This document shows, one piece after another, positions 30,601-34,646 of a stretch of 34,646 nt of DNA. A program made the translations under genes and the position numbers. Each line of letters opens with the position of its first letter. The first letter of the stretch is position 1. Origin of the DNA: a virus; IMG/VR virus record IMGVR_UViG_3300006108_000004, positions 1 to 34,646 of that record; one strand, written 5' to 3'. The notes below the pieces were generated by a model, which saw only the letters and a program-made list of their open reading frames with translations, was not told the DNA's origin and ran no database searches.

Positions 30601-30854
30601 TCTTTGATTCTCCTCAAAGCCTTGAGCTTCTGAGTTGTGCCGTCAAAGACAAACTCTACGTTGTGGTTTCCTATCTTAGAAAACTCTAAATAATCACCCT
30701 GAACGCCAAGTTTAAACTTTACACAAGCGCTGACGGCAAAGTCTTTTTTCTCCTCAGCCATGACTTCTACGCTAATTAGTTTGGTCTTGTCTTTATTCCA
30801 AACGGCTTTTACTTTGTTTTTCTCGTCAATTTTCCATTCTTCTGTGATATTCAT
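30597..30854 (-). CDS. Hypothetical protein, 85 aa
   Basis: AAGGAG precedes ATG 30854. A beta-rich small protein (EEWKIDEKNKVKAVWNKDKT) with no recognised motif and no signal peptide. It overlaps the lipoprotein gene by 4 bases and the upstream gene by 4 bases. Confidence 0.6.
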   Translation of the reverse strand: MNITEEWKIDEKNKVKAVWNKDKTKLISVEVMAEEKKDFAVSACVKFKLGVQGDYLEFSKIGNHNVEFVFDGTTQKLKALRRIKE

Positions 30855-31390
30855 TTATTTAGCTCCTTCAATTTATTTTCTATTGCTTTTGCTAATTTAG
30901 TTGGAAAACCTGCGTTTTTTATTACCAAATCAACAATTTGCTCATTAGTCAACTCTACCCATTCTTTAGTTTGTGGTGTGGTGTAAAGAGGCGTTTCATG
31001 CCATCCTTCACGACCTGACTTATCCCAACGACTCCAACTCAAAATAGGGTCATTGTCACCATTTCCGTAAACGTAAGCCACAGGATCATCTTGCTCTTGC
31101 TTTGGTTGTGGCTTGATGTAAAGAGGTATTTTTGGCAAATTAGCTACTGTTGGAGTTTCCCAAGATGTGTATTTAGCCCACTCAAGTTTACGTTGTTCAA
31201 CATTAATATATGCCACAGGCTCATCCTGCTCTTGCTTTAGTGCTTCTTCTAAAGTGAAAATAATTTCTTCTGTCATTGCAACGCAATCTGATGCTAAATT
31301 TTCTTGACCTTTAAATGGCTTTACGTTTCTCAGAAAGACTAAATTTATTTCCAATACCTCTAGCGCTTGTTGCATTGCTTCTTTAGTCAT
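30851..31390 (-). CDS. Ead/Ea22-like accessory protein, 179 aa
   Basis: N-terminal helices (EAMQQALEVLEINLVFL) are followed by two copies of a segment beginning QEQDEPVAYI / QEQDDPVAYV, each leading to a ..PLY..P motif (KIPLYIKPQ, ETPLYTTPQ). This 'EPVAY...PLY' unit is common in variable phage proteins of the Ead/Ea22/DUF551 type. The C-terminus (ELTNEQIVDLVIKNAG) is helical. GAGGG and an ATGA overlap mark the start. Its function is unknown in all such families I know. Confidence 0.65.
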   Translation of the reverse strand: MTKEAMQQALEVLEINLVFLRNVKPFKGQENLASDCVAMTEEIIFTLEEALKQEQDEPVAYINVEQRKLEWAKYTSWETPTVANLPKIPLYIKPQPKQEQDDPVAYVYGNGDNDPILSWSRWDKSGREGWHETPLYTTPQTKEWVELTNEQIVDLVIKNAGFPTKLAKAIENKLKELNK

Positions 31391-31713
31391 ACAGCCCTCA
31401 TCACTCGTTGGTTACGACCTGAGAAACCCGGGCGCTTCTCTCCTGTGTCAACAATCAATCCTTTCTTCATCAAAGGACGATAGCGAGGAGTAATTGAACT
31501 TGCCCGGTACTGCGCCAAAGCAGACTCTACGTCTTGGCTAATACACCCGTTAGGGAAGCTCTTAATCACGTCTAGGACGAGTTGTTCCATCTTGTTAACA
31601 TCTACTGTCTTTGCTGCCTCCTTTGACGTTTGTGGGTCTGTTTTACGGGCAAACGCCATCAAATCGTCAGGGAAGTAGGCTTTTAACGTCTCATATAAAT
31701 CAAATTTGTTCAT
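31387..31713 (-). CDS. Winged-helix-type DNA-binding protein, 108 aa
   Basis: KTDPQTSKEAAKTVDVNKME followed by LVLDVIKSFPNGCISQDVES and SITPRYRPLMKKGLIVDTGE resembles small phage winged-helix proteins ('DPxTSxxAA...' family, with the final G.I.DTG..R wing). AAGGA and the recurring AGATAAAT leader precede ATG 31713. It could be a transcription regulator or a replication accessory factor. Confidence 0.65.
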   Translation of the reverse strand: MNKFDLYETLKAYFPDDLMAFARKTDPQTSKEAAKTVDVNKMEQLVLDVIKSFPNGCISQDVESALAQYRASSITPRYRPLMKKGLIVDTGEKRPGFSGRNQRVMRAV

Positions 31714-31737
31714 AATTTATCCTTATTTATCTGTTTT

Positions 31738-31977
31738 TTAGAATCCAATATCGTCTTCTTCTTTCTTAAACTTCTTACCGTCTTTGGGTAATGGATCGTT
31801 GATATAGCACCATCCGTCCCATCCACCCTCTTTTAGCGGTAAATTGTCAATCTTGAGCATTTCCCCGTTTTTAGTCTCAATAATCATCCCAACCTTGTGA
31901 TAACGGTTCTTTTCCTCACCCTTGTCGTTTGTGTATTTACCCACGATGGTTGTGATTTCCTTCAATACTTTAGCCAT
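31738..31977 (-). CDS. Hypothetical protein next to exonuclease, 79 aa
   Basis: Start ATG 31977 chosen because GGAGA lies just upstream, within the end of the exonuclease gene. MAKVLKEITTIVGKYTNDKG, HKVGMIIETKNGEMLKIDNL and GWDGWCYINDP form a small beta-rich protein recurrent in phage recombination regions. It may bind ssDNA, but this is inference from its place next to an exonuclease/annealing pair. Confidence 0.65.
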   Translation of the reverse strand: MAKVLKEITTIVGKYTNDKGEEKNRYHKVGMIIETKNGEMLKIDNLPLKEGGWDGWCYINDPLPKDGKKFKKEEDDIGF

Positions 31978-32587
31978 TAATTTTCTCCAATTGTTTAATT
32001 TTCTGCTCAACTTCGTCTAAAAACTTGATTACTTCCTGCTCTAGCTCCGCAGCGTATTTAGGGTCGTACTCAACCCGTTTAATAAATAACTGAAGATTCT
32101 CAGGCAGTCTTGGGTCGTAAGACACAAAATCTGTCCAATGTCTGCCAGTACAGCACATCTGCCAAGTCATCTGGGTTAGATACTTTGTCGGTACTTTGCC
32201 TGATAACAATGTCTCAATATGAGTTGCTGTGTTTGGGCATTTAATCTCAATCATTCCTGAATCACCCACTAACCCGTCAGGGGAAGCGCCAGTCATCGCT
32301 ATGGATGGATGGTCAACAAACCCTACTTGATCGACTGTGAGCCCCGTCTTGACCTCATAGGCAGCCCTTGCTAGTGGTTCTGTCTCTGTTCCCCATGCCA
32401 TCGCTGAGTTGGAATAGGATTCTGCAACTTTTTGAGTCATCCTTTCGCACACCAGCTGTGCCATGTAGTTGTCCCGACTTGTCGAGTAGCCTGTCTTTGT
32501 CTTGGCAATAATGTCTGCAATCCTAGACCCCGTTGCCTTTCCTAGTCTTGCCTGAAACCATGCGTCTGTGCCTTGTTCTATATCCAT
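31970..32587 (-). CDS. YqaJ / lambda-type exonuclease
   Basis: 205 aa of the YqaJ/lambda exonuclease family of PD-(D/E)XK enzymes that digest dsDNA 5' to 3' to give 3' ssDNA tails. It begins EQGTDAWFQARLGKATGSRI. Catalytic residues are in SPDGLV (Asp104) and IEIKCP (Glu114, Lys116), with TQMTWQMCCTGRHWTDFVSY downstream. GAGGA precedes ATG 32587. It pairs with the DUF1071 annealing protein encoded just upstream, a classic synaptase-exonuclease module. Confidence 0.92.
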   Translation of the reverse strand: MDIEQGTDAWFQARLGKATGSRIADIIAKTKTGYSTSRDNYMAQLVCERMTQKVAESYSNSAMAWGTETEPLARAAYEVKTGLTVDQVGFVDHPSIAMTGASPDGLVGDSGMIEIKCPNTATHIETLLSGKVPTKYLTQMTWQMCCTGRHWTDFVSYDPRLPENLQLFIKRVEYDPKYAAELEQEVIKFLDEVEQKIKQLEKING

Positions 32588-32787
32588 GTTTTATCCTCGT
32601 CAAATTGTTTTTTTCTTTCAATCAAATGCTGCAATACGTCAACAAAGTCAATATCAATTTCCTCTGAAACTGTAAGTAGCATATCAACTGTGGCGCAATA
32701 TGTTACGTCCATCTTTTCATTAAGAAACGCATCAAGCATCTTTTCGTAAACTCTTACTACTTCTTTTCCAAATTTAGTCTTAGCCAT
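32578..32787 (-). CDS. Hypothetical helical protein, 69 aa
   Basis: KFGKEVVRVYEKMLDAFLNE then DVTYCATVDMLLTVSEEIDI: a predicted helical small protein with no motif. It overlaps the annealing-protein gene by 8 bases and the exonuclease by 10, so it is part of the recombination operon. Confidence 0.6.
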   Translation of the reverse strand: MAKTKFGKEVVRVYEKMLDAFLNEKMDVTYCATVDMLLTVSEEIDIDFVDVLQHLIERKKQFDEDKTWI

Positions 32788-33349
32788 TGTTGTTCTCCAT
32801 GAGTTTTTTCTTCATTGCGTCTTTTACCTTAATGATCTTCAGCTTCCATTCTTTATCGCCATCAGCTGCTGAGATTGCCTGTACAAAATTCTTTTGTAGA
32901 GTTTCTAAGTTTTCTGAGTCAGCTATAGCAGTTAACCAATCCATCATTTCAGATTCGTTTACAGTGCTTTCAGGTTCTTCGCTAGGCGGTAAATCTTCAC
33001 CAGCGTAAATATAAAGCCCAAGACCGTGAAGACTTAGCGCTTTAGTCATGCAACGCATAATCGAAGTATTGACTGCAAACGCATCGGGGTTCTGAATCGC
33101 TTTGTTTAAATGATTCATAACAGGGAGTTGGCAAGTCATTGGTTTACCAAACATCGTGACTGTGACCCAAACCATCGCAGTTCCGTTGATGTTCATAAAA
33201 CATTTATCACCAAACATCTGGACTTCAAATGTCGCAGTTGGGTCAACTTCTAATGCTTGTGCCCATGCCCATGCCCAAGAAAGATATGTCAGCTTGCCCT
33301 TTTTCTCGGTGTGATCGTTAACATTAAGTTTTAGTAAATCTTTAATCAT
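32780..33349 (-). CDS. DUF1071 (Sak3-type) single-strand annealing protein
   Basis: 189 aa. The start is ATG 33349 with a GGGGG-containing site; an upstream start (33400) is less likely. Family marks are KLTYLSWAWAWAQALEVDPT, CQLPVMNHLNKAIQNPDAFA, and RCMTKALSLHGLGLYIYAGE then DLP. It would anneal complementary ssDNA and protect tails made by the YqaJ exonuclease. It lies early in the leftward operon. Confidence 0.85.
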   Translation of the reverse strand: MIKDLLKLNVNDHTEKKGKLTYLSWAWAWAQALEVDPTATFEVQMFGDKCFMNINGTAMVWVTVTMFGKPMTCQLPVMNHLNKAIQNPDAFAVNTSIMRCMTKALSLHGLGLYIYAGEDLPPSEEPESTVNESEMMDWLTAIADSENLETLQKNFVQAISAADGDKEWKLKIIKVKDAMKKKLMENNNG

Positions 33350-33540
33350 ATTACCCCCAAGAAAATACAGCCAAACACAATAACGGCCAAAAGTACGCAA
33401 ATCACAATTACTAATTTATCTTCTTTGTCCATGTCAGTCTCGAAGGTTGGCTCAGGAGCTTCTGGGAAAGCCTCTGATAAAGTTCTAGGGAATTTTTTAG
33501 TGGTAGGGTTAATATTGCCCTTAATAAATTTAATTGTCAT
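33346..33540 (-). CDS. Small C-terminal-anchored membrane protein, 64 aa
   Basis: Start at ATG 33540 chosen because AAGGAG is six bases upstream; another ATG two codons earlier lies against it. It has the FPRTLSEAFPEAPEPTF motif seen in small phage proteins, then a C-terminal TM helix (LVIVICVLLAVIVFGCIFLG). An ATGA overlap joins it to the annealing-protein gene. Confidence 0.7.
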   Translation of the reverse strand: MTIKFIKGNINPTTKKFPRTLSEAFPEAPEPTFETDMDKEDKLVIVICVLLAVIVFGCIFLGVI

Positions 33541-33682
33541 TGTCATCTCCTTCGCAGTTCTCGCATCCGGGATGATCTGGGTCTTGACAGTTGGGGTATG
33601 CGTTTAATGCGCTATATCTGCGCTTTGCATAAAATATTTGTGCAGACATTTCTGCTATATCGTCATTTTCAAAGTAGTTCAT
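33530..33682 (-). CDS. Small Cys-rich acidic protein, 50 aa
   Basis: MNYFENDDIAEMSAQIFYAK, then NCQDPDHPGCENCEGDDNDN, with a C..(D/H)..C..C cluster that could bind metal. AAGGAAC precedes ATG 33682. It overlaps the start of the next gene by 11 bases. No family known to me. Confidence 0.65.
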   Translation of the reverse strand: MNYFENDDIAEMSAQIFYAKRRYSALNAYPNCQDPDHPGCENCEGDDNDN

Positions 33683-33688
33683 AATTTG

Positions 33689-33713
33689 TTCCTTAATTTA
33701 TCTAAATTCGTCT
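33689..33713. repeat. 25-bp leader repeat, copy A
   Basis: ttccttaatttatctaaatt-cgtct, 23/25 identical to 33946-33970. On the minus strand it reads AGAC-AATTTAGATAAATTAAG-GAA, just before the 33682 gene, and includes that gene's ribosome site. Confidence 0.8.
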
Positions 33714-33940
33714 TAATAAGAAATACCAACTTTAGCCATTTCTTTGCTAGATACGCCCATTTCAGACAATCTATATCCTACTGTGGCTTGAAATACTGTA
33801 CACATATTTGCCCAAAACTCTGCGGAATTATCATTAATGTGGTCACAGTTTTCTGCATCAACGCTCATATCTACTAAATGAGATCCATAAGCATCTTCTA
33901 CTAATTTTGTCATTGCTTTATATTTTTCATAATTTGTCAT
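33713..33940 (-). CDS. Hypothetical protein, first gene of leftward operon, 75 aa
   Basis: AAAGGAAAC precedes ATG 33940. The product (NYEKYKAMTKLVEDAYGSHL, then FWANMCTVFQATVGYRLSEM) is acidic and helical. As the first gene after the leftward promoter it is probably very early; function unknown. A 25-base leader copy lies both before and after it. Confidence 0.65.
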   Translation of the reverse strand: MTNYEKYKAMTKLVEDAYGSHLVDMSVDAENCDHINDNSAEFWANMCTVFQATVGYRLSEMGVSSKEMAKVGISY

Positions 33941-33945
33941 TTTGT

Positions 33946-33970
33946 TTCCTTTATTTATCTAAATTTGTCT
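33946..33970. repeat. 25-bp leader repeat, copy B
   Basis: Second copy of the 25-bp element, before the 33940 gene, differing at two positions. A shorter form (AGATAAATAAGGA) precedes the 31713 gene, and a related form occurs at 112-127 on the + strand. Confidence 0.8.
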
Positions 33971-34010
33971 GTATCAGTTTTTGTGCTGATAGACGTATTG
34001 TCTACGAAAT

Positions 34011-34039
34011 TTGACAAGATTTACAAATAATTCAATATT
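34011..34039 (+). promoter_or_regulatory. Candidate rightward promoter
   Basis: TTGACA (34011-34016), 17-base spacer, AATATT (34034-34039; 4/6 to consensus). It would start transcription near 34046, before the repressor-like gene. It overlaps the leftward promoter face to face. Confidence 0.45.
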
Positions 34040-34066
34040 TATTTAAAAGTGTTGCTTTTTTGTCAA
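34038..34066 (-). promoter_or_regulatory. Candidate leftward promoter
   Basis: On the minus strand TTGACA (34066-34061), 17-base spacer, AATAAA (34043-34038; 4/6). Predicted start near 34031, giving about 90 nt of leader before the 33940 gene. The leader contains the operator-like repeats. Confidence 0.5.
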
Positions 34067-34076
34067 CTTATGTAGA

Positions 34077-34082
34077 TATAAT
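34077..34082 (+). promoter_or_regulatory. Perfect -10 box next to the repressor ATG
   Basis: TATAAT at 34077-34082. The ATG at 34089 is where a transcript from this box would start, so it could be leaderless, like lambda cI from PRM. The best -35 is weak (TTGCTT, 34052-34057, 19-base spacer). Confidence 0.45.
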
Positions 34083-34088
34083 TATGGC

Positions 34089-34262
34089 ATGGATATATTT
34101 AAAGCAATCGAATTAGCTGGTTCTCAGTCTAAATTAGCCCGTATTCTAGATACTTCTAGAGCTGTAGTTCATTCTTGGACTAAGCGGGGAATACCGAAAA
34201 TGAGGATTTGGCAATTAAAAATGGTTAAACCTGAGTGGTTTGATGAAAAACCTCGTTTTTAG
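34089..34262 (+). CDS. Cro/YdaS-like repressor, 57 aa
   Basis: MDIFKAIELAGSQSKLARIL, then DTSRAVVHSWTKRGIPKMRI and KPEWF. This is the small Cro/YdaS pattern: A...aGSQSKLArIL.TSR.AV..W...GIP..R...L...(K/R)PEWF, a helix-turn-helix at about residues 11-31. It binds operator DNA in the switch region. There is no Shine-Dalgarno site, and the ATG lies at a predicted transcription start. No second (CI-type) repressor or integrase was found, so whether it controls lysogeny is open. Confidence 0.85.
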   Translation: MDIFKAIELAGSQSKLARILDTSRAVVHSWTKRGIPKMRIWQLKMVKPEWFDEKPRF

Positions 34263-34303
34263 GGTATATAATTCAAACCGTCTAGAGTGGCATCTAGGCG
34301 AAA

Positions 34304-34434
34304 GAACTGGTAAAGAACCCCGCAGAGTCCTGTGTGGTCTTGTCGTACAGCATGACGAGTCTTTTGACCAGTTCAATCGTCTTGTTGTTGCTCTCGCCAA
34401 GAGCCAAGACCACAGAGCATTTTGCGGGGTTTTT
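34304..34434 (+). ncRNA. Long structured RNA ending in a terminator
   Basis: Outer stem CCCCGCA (34318-34324) with TGCGGGG (34423-34429), then TTTTT. Inside are an 8x8 internal loop and a perfect 10-bp stem TGTGGTCTTG (34333-34342) with CAAGACCACA (34405-34414). Apical hairpins: GCTCT-cgcca-AGAGC (34390-34404) and CTTGTCGT-acagc-ATGACGAG. GAACTGG (34304-34310) can also pair with CCAGTTC (34368-34374), which would be a pseudoknot or an alternative fold. It may be a terminator with antiterminator, or a stable small RNA. Confidence 0.6.
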
Positions 34435-34475
34435 GCTTTTGGAGACCGTACTCCACACGAAAGCAGAGCGTTTGC

Positions 34476-34646
34476 ATGGACGGCTTGGAAGTAAACACCG
34501 CACACCTACACACCCGGGTGCAAAACGTGACCGAACTTGGTTTAGGTATCGGTAAAGCAATTGGTAGCTCAGGTGGAAAACTAGGCCAGTTGTATAAGCG
34601 AATAAACCCGTCAAGCGCACTTGGGCTTTTTGTGTATTTAAGATAA
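34476..34646 (+). CDS. Possible 56-aa protein across the circular join
   Basis: ATG 34476 starts MDGLEVNTAHLHTRVQNVTE, and the frame ends at TAA 34644-34646, which is also 118-120 of the left copy. The ribosome site is weak (GCAGAGCG), and the terminator at 81-105 falls inside the 3' coding end. The Gly-rich C-terminal part (LGLGIGKAIGSSGGKLGQLY) is protein-like but matches nothing I know. It might be an untranslated leader instead. Confidence 0.3.
   Translation: MDGLEVNTAHLHTRVQNVTELGLGIGKAIGSSGGKLGQLYKRINPSSALGLFVYLR
34511..34520. other. 10-bp perfect palindrome
   Basis: CACCCGGGTG, a perfect inverted repeat seven bases before the right copy of the terminal repeat. Possible protein-binding site or small hairpin; no further support. 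Confidence 0.35.
34527..34646. repeat. Terminal direct repeat, right copy
   Basis: Identical to 1-120. See the left copy for interpretation. Confidence 0.95.

Larger units (their letters stand above)
33971..34087. promoter_or_regulatory. Divergent control region with operator-like palindromes
   Basis: Contains inverted repeats TATCAG...CTGATA (33972-33991) and TAGAC-GTATT-GTCTA (33990-34004), and two TTGWCAA palindromes (34011-34017, 34060-34066). Each TTGWCAA supplies a perfect TTGACA -35 box of one of two overlapping opposed promoters. A separate TATAAT (34077-34082) lies seven bases before the repressor ATG. This is the natural site for the Cro-like protein to act. Confidence 0.6.

Noticed and set aside
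33990-34004. Inverted repeat considered as a recombinase (att/dif) site
   Set aside because: No integrase or other site-specific recombinase is recognised in the genome; an operator reading fits the switch location better.
34215-34620. Minus-strand open frames of 96 and 108 codons
   Set aside because: They lie over the long inverted repeats of the structured RNA, are opposite to the local transcription, and resemble each other's mirror frames because of the palindromic stems.

Overview
This window looks like one complete tailed-phage genome. Its first 120 bases (1-120) recur exactly as its last 120 bases (34527-34646), as expected for a circular or circularly permuted genome of about 34.5 kb assembled past its join. 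The virion genes form a P22-like (podovirus) set: small and large terminase, P22-type portal, scaffold, P22 gp5-like coat, gp4-like tail accessory factor, gp10-like hub and three ejection-type proteins. An Rz/Rz1 spanin pair points to a Gram-negative host. The genus cannot be told from the sequence; overall composition and gene types would suit an aquatic proteobacterial phage, but that is inference.

Layout: transcription diverges from one short control region (33941-34088). Rightward (+) lie a 57-aa Cro/YdaS-like repressor, a strongly structured terminator-like RNA (34304-34434), the circular join, a second terminator (81-105), and a tightly overlapping early operon (131-3486). That operon holds small unknown proteins, a replication-protein-like C-terminal domain, a PAPS-reductase-family protein, a PD-(D/E)XK nuclease-like protein, a NinB homologue and a YbcO-like HNH nuclease. 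Leftward (-) everything from 33940 down to 3487 is one direction. First come the recombination genes (DUF1071 single-strand annealing protein plus YqaJ/lambda-type exonuclease), then small accessory genes including a GroES-like protein. These are followed by a ParB-like protein and an unusual ABC-ATPase/GNAT fusion next to the terminase. After them come head genes, a run of small virion proteins and fibres, gp4/gp10-like tail genes, ejection proteins, a tail-collar protein, and finally a compressed lysis cassette (membrane proteins, lipoprotein, holin candidate, Rz/Rz1, GH19 endolysin). The two operons meet tail to tail at 3486/3487 with no spacer.

No integrase, DNA polymerase, helicase or primase was recognised, so replication probably relies heavily on the host, and lysogeny is unproven despite the repressor-like gene. 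No tRNA gene or CRISPR array was found.

Most interesting items: (1) the ABC-ATPase-GNAT fusion beside a ParB-like gene and terminase, with a PAPS-reductase-family gene elsewhere, a combination that could be a DNA- or nucleoprotein-modifying system; (2) a dnaX-type A-AAA-AAG slippery site within an A10 tract that would join a coiled-coil protein to a membrane segment by -1 frameshifting; (3) a long structured RNA between the repressor-like gene and the rightward operon; (4) mobile beta-repeat modules inserted in two neighbouring connector proteins, one nested inside another; (5) several small, translationally coupled genes that ordinary gene calling would miss.
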